Shown piece after piece: positions 7,938-17,065 of a DNA stretch of 64,000 nucleotides. Position 1 is the stretch's first letter, and the number at the start of each line of letters is the position of its first letter. The notes under the pieces are model-generated. The model was not told the origin of the DNA. It did not search any database and worked only from the letters and a program-made list of their open reading frames with translations. The position numbers and the translations under genes were made by a program. Source of the stretch: Opitutales bacterium UBA5694 (GTDB lineage: Bacteria > Verrucomicrobiota > Verrucomicrobiia > Opitutales > Opitutaceae); contig DIHO01000013.1 of NCBI GenBank assembly GCA_002420185.1, forward strand, positions 1 through 64,000, read 5' to 3'.

Positions 7938-10379
7938 ATGAAAATTTCCCTCAATTGGCTCAAGCACTATATCGATCTTCCGGAAAGCCCGAAGGAGATA
8001 GCGGACTCGTTGACTTTGCTTGGATTCGAAGTCGATGACATGGAATCGACAGGCTTGCCTCAATTGGAGAATGTAATCGTTGGCGAAGTTCTTGGCCGTC
8101 AGCAGCATCCCAATGCCGACAAACTGGGCGTTTGTCGAGTGGCTTTGGGAGATGCGATTGGTGAAAAGACGATAGTGTGTGGGGCTAGCAACTACAAGGT
8201 GGGTGATAGAGTGCCTGTCGCCATTCCGGGGGCGGTTCTTCCAGGTGGCTTCACAATCAAACGATCCAAGCTACGTGGGGTCGAGTCGGATGGGATGATG
8301 TGTTCCGGCAAAGAGATTGGAGCGGGTGAAGATGCCGCTGGGTTGCTTATTCTAGACGGGCGCCCGGAATTGGGGACACCAATCAACGCGGTTCTGACTG
8401 AAAGTGATACCGTTTTCAATTTGGAAGTGACTCCTAATCGTCCCGACTGTCTATCCCATCTTGGCATCGCCCGAGAATTGGCTGCAAGGTATCAGCGCGA
8501 ATTGAGTTACCCCGCGGTAGACAATTTGTCGGCACCGGGAGATCGTCCGTCGGGTGAAGAGATATTTAAAAGTGTATCGGTTGAGTGCGAAGAGGACTGT
8601 CCGCTATATCGAGCTACTGTTATCAAGGGCGTGAAAATCGGACCGAGCCCCGCCTGGATGCAGGATCTTCTTAGCGCAATTGGCCTGCGGCCCATTAACA
8701 ACGTGGTGGATGTGACCAATTACGTTTTGCACGAGTGTGGCAATCCACTGCATGCGTTTGATGCTCGCGATATTAAAGGGAGCAAGATTATGGTTAGAAA
8801 CGCCCGTGAGGACGAGAAGGTTGTAACTTTGGACGACGAAGAAAGAACACTATCCAGCCGGATGGTGGTAATCGCCGATGACGAGCGAGCCTTGGCTGTT
8901 GCTGGGGTAATGGGAGGTCAGAACTCGGAGGTCAAAGAGGATACAAAAGATCTCGTTTTGGAGGCGGCCTATTTCAACCCAACTACGACTCGTTGGGTAT
9001 CCAAAACGCTTGGACTGTCTTCGGATAGTTCTTATCGATTTGAGCGCGGAGTAGATCCGAGTTCGCTTCGATTTGCTACGGATCGGGCGGTGCAGCTCAT
9101 CTTGGAAACGGCTGGTGGGACTGTTTGTGGCCCCGAGCATGTCGCCGGATCCGAGCCGATGGTCAAGAAGGAAGTGGAGCTTTCGACTGATTGGGTGAGA
9201 GTGAAGGCGGGATTCGAAATCTCTGACGAAGAGATTCGCGACAGTTTGGAACGACTGGATATGGTAATCTCAGAAGAGAGCGATGGCGACTGGCTCGTTA
9301 ATATTCCAAGCTACCGAGGTGATCTCGATCGTCCAATAGACCTGCTAGAAGAGGTGTTGCGCATCTACGGGACAGATAAAATCCCGTCGGGAGCGGTTGT
9401 GGCAACTGCCACAAGAGAAAATGACAATCCGATAACTGAATTCTCTCGACGTGCTACGAACTATCTCGTCGGTCAGCATTTTAATGAAGTGGTAAACTAC
9501 ACGCTGCGTTCTAAAGCGGAGCAGCAGAGTTGGTCGGATTCGGTTTCCCGCATGGCTTTGGGGTTGAAAAATCCGATTAGCGAGGACCAGAGCCAATTGA
9601 GACATAGCTTGCTTCCGGGAATTCTGGAATCCCTGAGACTGAACCAGTCCCGAAAGACGGGAGCCTCCCGATTCTTTGAACTGGGTCGCGTTTTCCACGA
9701 GGTGAAAGGAAAAGTCGTTGAGATGATTTCGGTGGCGTTTGCTGAGTACTCGCTGGGGCGGCCCCGAAGCTGGAAACTCCGGGAAGCCGATGATTTTTTT
9801 ACCGTTAAGAATCGGGCCACTTTGTTGGCAGGGTTTGCGGGGATTGATATCGGGCGATTCAAGGTTTCTCAGATTGTAGATGACTCTACGGCTTGGCAAG
9901 AGGGTCAGGCGGCATTGATAGATGATCCTAGAGCTGGCATCTTGGCGGAATTTGGGTTGATGAATCTAGAACGTATTAAGGCATTGGATATTGAGGGTGA
10001 TATTGTAGCCGGTTCTTTTTCGATTCTTCCCGAGCGATTGAAAACGGCAAAGCGAGTTCAGTTCCAACCATTCAGTCTCTTCCCGCCAACTGCAAAAGAC
10101 TTAGCTTTGGTCGTTGACCAGTCGGAATTGGCGAATGATGTGGTTCGTTCGATTGAGAAGATTGCTCAAAAGGCGACTGAAGGTGCCTTCGCCATGGAGT
10201 CTATTTACGTGTTCGACATTTACGAAGGAGAGGGATTGCCAGCAGGCAAGAAAAGCGTAGCGGTCTCTATGGTATTCCGCTCCACCGAACGAACGTTGAA
10301 GGACAAGGAAGTGAATACGGCGTTTGAGAAGATTCAAAATGTGATTCGAGAAAAAACCGCCTTTGAAATTCGGGATTAG
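7938..10379 (+). CDS. pheT: Phenylalanyl-tRNA synthetase beta subunit
   Basis: 813 residues, normal length. The N-terminus MKISLNWLKHYIDLP is typical. Domains in order: OB-fold tRNA-binding domain (about 40-150, with HPNADKLGVCRV), B3/B4 editing domain (about 210-385, with NNVVDVTNYVLHECGNPLHAFD), B5 domain (about 405-475), catalytic-like domain, and the ferredoxin-fold anticodon-binding domain at the end (about 720-813, FSLFPPTAKDLALVVDQ). It carries tRNA recognition and hydrolysis of mischarged Tyr. It follows pheS in the same operon, with gatC downstream. Confidence 0.97.
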   Translation: MKISLNWLKHYIDLPESPKEIADSLTLLGFEVDDMESTGLPQLENVIVGEVLGRQQHPNADKLGVCRVALGDAIGEKTIVCGASNYKVGDRVPVAIPGAVLPGGFTIKRSKLRGVESDGMMCSGKEIGAGEDAAGLLILDGRPELGTPINAVLTESDTVFNLEVTPNRPDCLSHLGIARELAARYQRELSYPAVDNLSAPGDRPSGEEIFKSVSVECEEDCPLYRATVIKGVKIGPSPAWMQDLLSAIGLRPINNVVDVTNYVLHECGNPLHAFDARDIKGSKIMVRNAREDEKVVTLDDEERTLSSRMVVIADDERALAVAGVMGGQNSEVKEDTKDLVLEAAYFNPTTTRWVSKTLGLSSDSSYRFERGVDPSSLRFATDRAVQLILETAGGTVCGPEHVAGSEPMVKKEVELSTDWVRVKAGFEISDEEIRDSLERLDMVISEESDGDWLVNIPSYRGDLDRPIDLLEEVLRIYGTDKIPSGAVVATATRENDNPITEFSRRATNYLVGQHFNEVVNYTLRSKAEQQSWSDSVSRMALGLKNPISEDQSQLRHSLLPGILESLRLNQSRKTGASRFFELGRVFHEVKGKVVEMISVAFAEYSLGRPRSWKLREADDFFTVKNRATLLAGFAGIDIGRFKVSQIVDDSTAWQEGQAALIDDPRAGILAEFGLMNLERIKALDIEGDIVAGSFSILPERLKTAKRVQFQPFSLFPPTAKDLALVVDQSELANDVVRSIEKIAQKATEGAFAMESIYVFDIYEGEGLPAGKKSVAVSMVFRSTERTLKDKEVNTAFEKIQNVIREKTAFEIRD

Positions 10380-10416
10380 TTTGGACCCTTCTTGTATATA
10401 TTAATTTTTTTAAAAT

Positions 10417-10707
10417 ATGGCTGAAGCTCCCCACATTGACATCGATAAGGTCGCTGAGTTGGCACGGATAGCTCTGACTGAAGAGGAAAAAACGAAGTTT
10501 TCATCTCAGCTTGAGAGCATCCTTGGATACATTGATAAGCTGAATGAATTGGACACGACGAATGTCGAGCCGACAGCACACCCGCATTCGGTAGAAAATG
10601 TTTGGAGAGAAGATAGGGCTACATCGGAACTTCCCACTTGCGAGGCTGTGAAAAATGCGCCGAAGCAGCGTCAGAACATGTTTGTCGTGCCGAAGGTTGT
10701 GGAGTAA
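10417..10707 (+). CDS. gatC: Asp-tRNA(Asn)/Glu-tRNA(Gln) amidotransferase subunit C
   Basis: 96 residues. Family features are the N-terminal helix DKVAELARIALTEEE, the middle LNELDTTNVEPTAHPH and the C-terminal end RQNMFVVPKVVE. GatC wraps between GatA and GatB and stabilises the complex that turns misacylated Glu-tRNA(Gln) or Asp-tRNA(Asn) into the correct amide. Its stop codon TAATG overlaps the gatA start by one base, so translation is probably coupled. Confidence 0.95.
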   Translation: MAEAPHIDIDKVAELARIALTEEEKTKFSSQLESILGYIDKLNELDTTNVEPTAHPHSVENVWREDRATSELPTCEAVKNAPKQRQNMFVVPKVVE

Positions 10708-12182
10708 TGATGTCTGCTGAGCTATATTACAAATCCGCTAGTGAGTTGAGCGGGCTATTGAACAGGAGGGAGATATCATCCGTTGAATTAACGCAATCAG
10801 TTATAGGTCGGACAAAGGCAGTAGATGACCTGGTACAGGCATTCAATAGTTTTGACGAGAAGAACGCTCTGGCTCAGGCGGCGGATTCGGATGCTCGACG
10901 GAATAGAGGAGAAAGTCTCGGATTACTAGATGGAATACCGGTAGGAATAAAGGATGTGCTTGCGGTGAAGGACCAGCCTCTAACTTGTTCTAGTAAAATA
11001 TTGGCGGATTTTGTCTCACCTTACGATGCCACTTGTATTCAAAAAATAAAACGGTCTGGGGCTGTGCTTTGGGGCCGGTTGAATATGGACGAGTTCGCTA
11101 TGGGCTCGTCCACTGAGAATTCCGCTACCAAGATTACGGGTAACCCTTGGAAACTCGATTGTATTCCTGGGGGAAGCTCGGGTGGATCTGCGGCGGCTGT
11201 GTCAGCAGGTGAATCGATCGTATCTTTAGGAAGTGACACCGGAGGATCCATCCGGCAACCCGCTTCGCATTGTGGGGTTGTTGGATTGAAGCCTACATAC
11301 GGGCGTGTCTCTCGTTACGGTCTTGCTGCCTTTGCATCTTCGCTAGATCAAGTGGGACCTTTGGGTCGCACGGTTTGGGACACGGCGGTTCTGTTGCAAT
11401 CTATATCAGGACACGATATAAATGACTCGACTTCCTACAAGGTTGATGTCCCGAACTACGTTCAAGCCATTAAACAGCTGAAAGGGAGGAAGTGGACCTT
11501 TGGATTGCCGAAAGAGTATTTCGAGAGTGCGTCGGATACGGCATCCATGGGTCCTGTAAAAGAGGCGATTGAGTTTTACAAATCAATCGGATGTGAGATA
11601 AAGGAAGTGACTTTGCCGCATACGGCTTATGCAGTGGCGACCTATTACATCGTGGCAACTGCCGAAGCCTCTTCGAATTTGGCCCGTTACGATGGTATTC
11701 GCTATACACATCGAGCCGAGAGTTTTGACGCGAAAGACTCGGTTGATATTTACCGTCAATCAAGGGCAGAGGGATTTGGAAATGAAGTAAAACGGCGTGT
11801 GCTACTGGGCACTTATGTTCTGAGTAGTGGCTATTACGATGCCTATTACTTAAAGGCCCAAAAGACCCGCACTTTGATCCGGAGAGATTTTGAAGAGGCG
11901 TTCAAGGATGTAGACGCCTTGCTTACACCGACTGCCCCTAGTCCCGCCATTAAGAGGGGGGCTCATTCGGGAGATCCGCTTTCGATGTATCTGAGCGATA
12001 TTTACACGATTTCAGCCAATCTGGCAGGGATACCAGGATTGTCGGTCCCTTGTGGGTACGTTGACGGACTTCCCGTAGGGCTTCAGATATTGGGAAAGCC
12101 ATTCAAGGAGGATGAGATTCTAGCGATGGGGAACGAGTTCGAGTCTGTCCATAACTTTAAAAACGAACACCCACCCTTATAA
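10707..12182 (+). CDS. gatA: Asp-tRNA(Asn)/Glu-tRNA(Gln) amidotransferase subunit A
   Basis: 491 residues from ATG 10707, which overlaps the gatC stop; ATG 10710 is equally possible. The open frame begins earlier, but that part lies inside gatC. The amidase-signature triad is complete: Lys82 (GIPVGIKDVLAVK), cis-Ser157 (PGGSSGGS) and Ser181 (DTGGS). GatA releases ammonia from glutamine and passes it through a tunnel to GatB. Length and spacing match bacterial GatA. It is the middle gene of gatCAB. Confidence 0.97.
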   Translation: MMSAELYYKSASELSGLLNRREISSVELTQSVIGRTKAVDDLVQAFNSFDEKNALAQAADSDARRNRGESLGLLDGIPVGIKDVLAVKDQPLTCSSKILADFVSPYDATCIQKIKRSGAVLWGRLNMDEFAMGSSTENSATKITGNPWKLDCIPGGSSGGSAAAVSAGESIVSLGSDTGGSIRQPASHCGVVGLKPTYGRVSRYGLAAFASSLDQVGPLGRTVWDTAVLLQSISGHDINDSTSYKVDVPNYVQAIKQLKGRKWTFGLPKEYFESASDTASMGPVKEAIEFYKSIGCEIKEVTLPHTAYAVATYYIVATAEASSNLARYDGIRYTHRAESFDAKDSVDIYRQSRAEGFGNEVKRRVLLGTYVLSSGYYDAYYLKAQKTRTLIRRDFEEAFKDVDALLTPTAPSPAIKRGAHSGDPLSMYLSDIYTISANLAGIPGLSVPCGYVDGLPVGLQILGKPFKEDEILAMGNEFESVHNFKNEHPPL

Positions 12183-12218
12183 GGTTGTTTCAACGACTAA
12201 TCATTTGGGAAATCGAAA

Positions 12219-13664
12219 ATGGAATACGAAGCAGTCATTGGCTTAGAGGTTCATGTTCAAATCAAGACGGAGTCCAAGATCTTCTCCGGAAGCCGTTCGG
12301 GTTACGGTTACGAACCCAATACTTTGGTTGATCCCGTTGTATTAGGATTGCCGGGGTCACTGCCGGTTATGAATAAGACCGCCTTGGATGGGATTATCAA
12401 AGCAGGGCTCGCCTTGAACTGCACGGTTCCGGATTACTGCAAGTGGGACCGGAAAAACTACTTTTATCCAGACAGTCCCAATAACTATCAGATTACTCAA
12501 TATGATCAGCCCATTTGTGATGGCGGTTTTGTTGAAATTGAAATGGAGGGTGAGACTCGTGCGGTGATGGGTTCACATCGAAAGGTAGCTCTGACGCGTA
12601 TCCATTTAGAGAACGACGTTGGAAAACTAAATCACTTCGCTGAAGACAGTCTGGTTGACTACAATCGTGCCTTTACACCGTTGATGGAAATTGTCAGCGA
12701 ACCAGATATGCATTCAGGTGCGGAGGCCTTCGCTTTTCTGACGGCTATTCGGCAAACCATGATTTATTGCGGAATTTCCGACTGTGATATGGAGAAGGGC
12801 CAAATGCGAGCGGATGCTAACATATCCGTTCGTCCCGTTGGTCAAAAGGAATTAGGAGCGAAGATTGAACTCAAAAATTTGAACAGCATTACCGGTGTGA
12901 AAAACGGTATTGAATACGAGATAAAGCGGCAGACCCAAGAACTGAAAAAGGGAAGGAAAATGACGCAGGCTACCTGGCGTTGGGATGCTGACCTCGGAAG
13001 AACCGAGTTGATGCGGGAGAAGGAGGACGCTCATGACTATCGCTATTTTCCCGATCCTGATTTGATGCCGGTGCGCATTGACGACGAATGGAGAGAGCGA
13101 ATACGATGCGAAATTCCAGAGCTGCCTTTCGATAAGCAGCGTCGATTTATGCAGCAATATGATATTCCGTATTCGATTACATCGGTACTTGTTCCAGACT
13201 GGGAGTTGAGCGAATATTTTGAGAGGGCCGCTAAACAGATGCCGAAATGGGCCCAAGCAATCGGTAACTACGTAACTAACGATTTGCTACGAGAACTGTC
13301 CGATTCCAATACGGCATTGAGCGAATGCAAAATTTCGCCGGACGGCTTGCTTTCGCTCGTTGAAGTAATCGAAAAAGGGGTCATCACCAAGCAGATTGCG
13401 AAAGATGTCTTTATTGAAATGTTCAATACGGGAGAGTCTGCTACAGAGGTAATTGAAAGAAAAGGGCTCAAGCCAGATTTTGATGAAGGGCAAGTGAAAG
13501 ACTGGTGTCAGGAGGTGGTAGATGAGAACCCTCGTCCGGTAGAGGATTTTCGATCTGGAAATGACAAGGCCCTTAATGCTTTGCTCGGCCAAGTGATGAA
13601 GAAGAGTCGAGGCAAGGCTAGCCCGCAAATTGTTCAAGGTCTACTCAAGGAATTGTTGAGTTAG
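12219..13664 (+). CDS. gatB: Asp-tRNA(Asn)/Glu-tRNA(Gln) amidotransferase subunit B
   Basis: 481 residues, normal length. The start MEYEAVIGLEVHVQIKTESK is the family hallmark, followed by the kinase-like core with YFYPDSPNNYQITQYDQP, IHLENDVGKLNH and MRADANISVRP. The C-terminal helical and YqeY-like tail (about 330-481) ends in GKASPQIVQGLLKELLS and grips the tRNA. It phosphorylates and amidates the misacylated aminoacyl group. The gap from gatA is 36 bases. The complete GatCAB suggests that at least one of Asn-tRNA or Gln-tRNA is made indirectly. Confidence 0.97.
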   Translation: MEYEAVIGLEVHVQIKTESKIFSGSRSGYGYEPNTLVDPVVLGLPGSLPVMNKTALDGIIKAGLALNCTVPDYCKWDRKNYFYPDSPNNYQITQYDQPICDGGFVEIEMEGETRAVMGSHRKVALTRIHLENDVGKLNHFAEDSLVDYNRAFTPLMEIVSEPDMHSGAEAFAFLTAIRQTMIYCGISDCDMEKGQMRADANISVRPVGQKELGAKIELKNLNSITGVKNGIEYEIKRQTQELKKGRKMTQATWRWDADLGRTELMREKEDAHDYRYFPDPDLMPVRIDDEWRERIRCEIPELPFDKQRRFMQQYDIPYSITSVLVPDWELSEYFERAAKQMPKWAQAIGNYVTNDLLRELSDSNTALSECKISPDGLLSLVEVIEKGVITKQIAKDVFIEMFNTGESATEVIERKGLKPDFDEGQVKDWCQEVVDENPRPVEDFRSGNDKALNALLGQVMKKSRGKASPQIVQGLLKELLS

Positions 13665-13766
13665 TTTTGTCTGGAGTGGGGTCCGGATTGTAGGTTCGAC
13701 TCTTGGTTATACAAATAACGACTCTACTGAGGTCACGTTGGGACGGTAATTCAAACAAAGAAAGCC

Positions 13767-13935
13767 ATGAGCGAGGCAAAACGAACCGGAGTTGGTCCAA
13801 TAAAGGTGGAATTAGAAGCTGGGGGAACCCTGTGATGTTTTCACTGAGAGGGTCGGTGCGGTTTTCTAAGATATCGCGGGAGAGACGAGGAATGGAACTT
13901 TTCTAATCAGCAATAGTTAGATTTGAACGACCTGC
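13767..13935 (+). pseudogene. Possible remnant of a small CDGSH iron-sulfur protein
   Basis: An ATG at 13767 opens 22 codons (MSEAKRTGVGPIKVELEAGG) that resemble the N-terminus of CDGSH-type iron-sulfur proteins, then stops at 13833-13835. Downstream, other frames hold fragments such as CDVFTERV and AGETRNGTF that could be worn-down cluster-binding segments. The match is short and no complete C-x-C...CDGxH site survives, so this is tentative. It occupies the 425-base gap between gatB and metG. Confidence 0.35.
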
Positions 13936-14089
13936 GATTGTGTCTACAAGTCTAGAAGCGCCCTAAGTTAGGGACTGGTATTTAGACATTCTGTCTTGGA
14001 TTGCAGGTGCTTTGTTCGATTGGTCTTTGCTTTAATTAGATTGCGGTGGAAAAAGGGGTCGCTTATGGGTTACCGCCGATTTTTAGATC

Positions 14090-15628
14090 ATGAAGTCATT
14101 CTACATAACAACTGCGATTGATTACGCTAATGGAAAGCCTCACCTCGGCCACGCATACGAGAAGGTTTTGACCGATGTGGTTGCCCGTTTTCGTCGCTTG
14201 ATGGGTGACGAAGTCTATTTCTTGACCGGAATCGATGAGCATGGACAGAAGGTACAGCAATCGGCAGGGGAACGTGGCATTACTCCCATTGAACTTTGCG
14301 ATGAGGCGGCGGTTGCCTTCAAGGGACTCTGTGCGAGTCTAGATATTTCTAATGAAGATTTCATTAGAACGACTGAAGACCGGCACAAGAATGTCGTGCG
14401 ATCCATTTTGCAAAAGCTGTTTGATCAAGGTGATATCTACAAAGCGGAATATAAAGGTTACTACAGCAGGCGAGCGGAGCAATTTTTGCAGGAAAAGGAT
14501 CGCGATGAAAATGGCGATTGGCCGGAGATTTTTGGTGACGTTGAGGAAATTGCGGAAAGCAATTATTTCTTTAAGTTGAGCTGTCATCAGGAATGGCTTG
14601 TTGAACACCTCAAGACGAACGAGTCTTTTATCTATCCCCGTTTTCGAGCAAAGCAGGTGCTTGAGTTCCTGAAAGAGCCGATTAATGATCTCTGTATTTC
14701 CCGACCGCGGGAGCGATTGGAGTGGGGGATACCACTTCCATTCGACGAGGAGTATGTGACTTATGTTTGGTTTGATGCCCTGGTTAACTATGTATCCGCA
14801 GTTGGATACGGTACCGATTCGTTTGAAAAATACTGGCCTGCAGATTTTCACGTAATCGGAAAAGACATCCTTGTTCCACCTCATGCTGTGTATTGGCCCA
14901 TTATGCTGAAGGCTGCAGGGATAGCGTTACCAAAGTGCCTTCTAGTTCATGGGTGGTGGTTAAAATCGGGAGCGAAAATGTCGAAGAGCACAGGGACCGT
15001 AATTGATCCGCTCAATTTGATTGACCAATTCGGATCGGATGCGTTTCGCTATTTTGTTACTCGAGAGATGAACGTCGGGCAGGACAGCGAGTTTTCGCAG
15101 GAAAGGTATATGTCCCGTTACAATTCCGACCTTGCGAACGATCTGGGAAACTTGCTGAGCCGGGCACTTACAATGGTTGGCCGTAATTTTGGAGGAAAGA
15201 TTCCCGGACCAAGCATCGAGGAGTCACTCGAATCAGAACTTTGGACCTTGTGGGAAGATACGCAGAAGAAGGTTTTAGATCTGTATGGCGAATTTCAATT
15301 TCACTCGGGCCTGGAGAAAACGTTTGCTTTTATCAGTGCGATAAATCGGTATGCGGAACAACGAGCTCCTTGGAAGTTGGCAAAATCTGAGAATCCGGAA
15401 GACAGGAAACGTTTCGAAACGTCTCTTTACGTAATGGCAGAATCCTTGCGCTTGGCAGTGGGGTTGCTCGAACCTGTCATGCCAAATACAACCGATAAAG
15501 TGTACGATCTGCTAGGTTGTACCAACGAGGCAGATTGGGACCGTCGATTGCTTCGAGGAGACACGCTGGTTGGACAGGAGATCGGCGAAAAGACGATTTT
15601 GTTTCCCAAGCCTCAAATGAAATCTTAA
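14090..15628 (+). CDS. metG: Methionyl-tRNA synthetase
   Basis: 512 residues, the short form without the C-terminal tRNA-binding dimerisation domain. Class I signatures are present: HIGH-equivalent HLGH (about residue 18, KPHLGHAYEKV) and KMSKS (AKMSKSTGTVIDP). The connective domain has no zinc-knuckle cysteines; the usual position reads YYSRRAEQFLQEKDRDENGD and leads to ESNYFFKLS, so this is a metal-free knuckle variant. The loop GKDILVPPHAVYWP is longer than the E. coli form. It charges initiator and elongator tRNA-Met. menF begins 13 bases after its stop. Confidence 0.96.
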   Translation: MKSFYITTAIDYANGKPHLGHAYEKVLTDVVARFRRLMGDEVYFLTGIDEHGQKVQQSAGERGITPIELCDEAAVAFKGLCASLDISNEDFIRTTEDRHKNVVRSILQKLFDQGDIYKAEYKGYYSRRAEQFLQEKDRDENGDWPEIFGDVEEIAESNYFFKLSCHQEWLVEHLKTNESFIYPRFRAKQVLEFLKEPINDLCISRPRERLEWGIPLPFDEEYVTYVWFDALVNYVSAVGYGTDSFEKYWPADFHVIGKDILVPPHAVYWPIMLKAAGIALPKCLLVHGWWLKSGAKMSKSTGTVIDPLNLIDQFGSDAFRYFVTREMNVGQDSEFSQERYMSRYNSDLANDLGNLLSRALTMVGRNFGGKIPGPSIEESLESELWTLWEDTQKKVLDLYGEFQFHSGLEKTFAFISAINRYAEQRAPWKLAKSENPEDRKRFETSLYVMAESLRLAVGLLEPVMPNTTDKVYDLLGCTNEADWDRRLLRGDTLVGQEIGEKTILFPKPQMKS

Positions 15629-15640
15629 AATAGCGATTCT

Positions 15641-17065
15641 GTGGATACGCTCCCGTTAGACCTTTCTCAGTCCCCGACAGAGACCGCACTTGAGACGTTT
15701 CTAAACGGCTGCCGTCAGCAAGCTATTTTGAAGAGCCATCCTCAGCTGGTGAGCATTTCGGTTGCTTCAGATTTACTTGACCCATTGGCAGTGCTCGAGT
15801 CGATTTATCACCCTAGCGAGCCGCACTTCTATGTAGAGAGACCCTCGGATTGCGTGGCTTTGGCAGGAGCAGAAGTGGCAATTCATTCAGCGTCCCGTTC
15901 TGGTGATCGGTTTGAATCTGCAAAGGCTTTCATTACCGATACCTTGGACAATGCGGTCGCTGTAGGAGATGCCACACTTCCTTTCTTTGGACCACACTTC
16001 TTTTGCGGTTTCACGTTTTTTGATGACGTGGGGGATAGGGAGGCTTTTCCACCTGCGACCGTGTTTGTACCTTCTTGGCAGGTGAGCGTAAAAAGGGGAG
16101 TATGTGTCGCAACTGCGAACGCGCTAGTTGAGGAATGTAGCGATATTGAGTCCATTTCCAAACGTATATGGAATGCCAATACGAAATTCAAGTCATTCGA
16201 CTATCGGTCGGTTGATGTGTCTGCGAGCGATTCTAGACGTCCGGAATGGCGGATGGAGGAGGCCAGTGAGAAAGGTAACTTCAGTGATTCTGTAGGTCGG
16301 GCTATCAAGGAAATCGATTCCGAAGTATTTGAGAAAATTGTAATAGCACGAGCCCGGGATTTGAGAGCTAATCAGGTATTTCACCCACTTGAGATCCTCA
16401 ACGCGATGCGTGACCGGTACCCTGATTGTTATTCTTTCTCGTTTGCTAACGGGGAAGGTCAAAGTTTTATTGGTGCAAGCCCTGAGCGTCTGGTGAAAGT
16501 TGAGGACAAAGAGTTTGCTGCAGACGCTTTAGCAGGGTCGGCCCCTCGGGGTCTGTCTGCGAGGGAGGATGCGAGATTGGGATCGGAGCTGTTGAATAGC
16601 GAAAAAGATCGGTACGAACAGAAAGTGGTTTTGGATTCGATTTGTCGGCGTCTTGAATTCTTGGGGACTGAAATTCGATTAGAAGAGGAGCCAGCCTTGA
16701 AGCGACTCAGTAATGTGCAGCATCTTTACAACGAGGTGCGTGGAAAGCTGCTTGAGGGTACGAGTCTCTTGGATTTTGTGGAGCAGCTTCATCCGTCGCC
16801 CGCTGTAGGCGGGTCACCGAGGGGGCGAGCCTGTGAAAGAATATCTCATTATGAAGGTTTTGCTAGGGGACTGTATGCAGGACCGATTGGGTGGGTGGAC
16901 AGTAATTTGGAAGGCGAATTTCTCGTGGCCATTCGTTCGGCTTTGATTGATGGCGACACTGCTCGGTTATATGCTGGAGTTGGTATCGTAAAGGGATCTA
17001 TTCCAGAGAAAGAACTGCAGGAGACGAACTTGAAGTTTAAAGCCCTGTTGGAGAATCTCGTTTAG
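15641..17065 (+). CDS. menF: Isochorismate synthase
   Basis: 474 residues from a GTG start 13 bases after metG. The C-terminal chorismate-binding domain (about 205-470) has IGASPERLVKV, AGSAPRGLSAREDARLG, HPSPAVGGSPRGRA and YAGPIGWVDSNLEGEF. It converts chorismate to isochorismate. I call menF rather than a siderophore isochorismate synthase because menD begins at the very next base. Anthranilate or aminodeoxychorismate synthase is unlikely for the same reason. It feeds the classical menaquinone pathway. Confidence 0.92.
   Translation: MDTLPLDLSQSPTETALETFLNGCRQQAILKSHPQLVSISVASDLLDPLAVLESIYHPSEPHFYVERPSDCVALAGAEVAIHSASRSGDRFESAKAFITDTLDNAVAVGDATLPFFGPHFFCGFTFFDDVGDREAFPPATVFVPSWQVSVKRGVCVATANALVEECSDIESISKRIWNANTKFKSFDYRSVDVSASDSRRPEWRMEEASEKGNFSDSVGRAIKEIDSEVFEKIVIARARDLRANQVFHPLEILNAMRDRYPDCYSFSFANGEGQSFIGASPERLVKVEDKEFAADALAGSAPRGLSAREDARLGSELLNSEKDRYEQKVVLDSICRRLEFLGTEIRLEEEPALKRLSNVQHLYNEVRGKLLEGTSLLDFVEQLHPSPAVGGSPRGRACERISHYEGFARGLYAGPIGWVDSNLEGEFLVAIRSALIDGDTARLYAGVGIVKGSIPEKELQETNLKFKALLENLV

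Noticed and set aside
13703..13906. Plus-strand 67-residue frame between gatB and metG
   Set aside because: Composition is not protein-like; another frame there shows CDGSH-like text.
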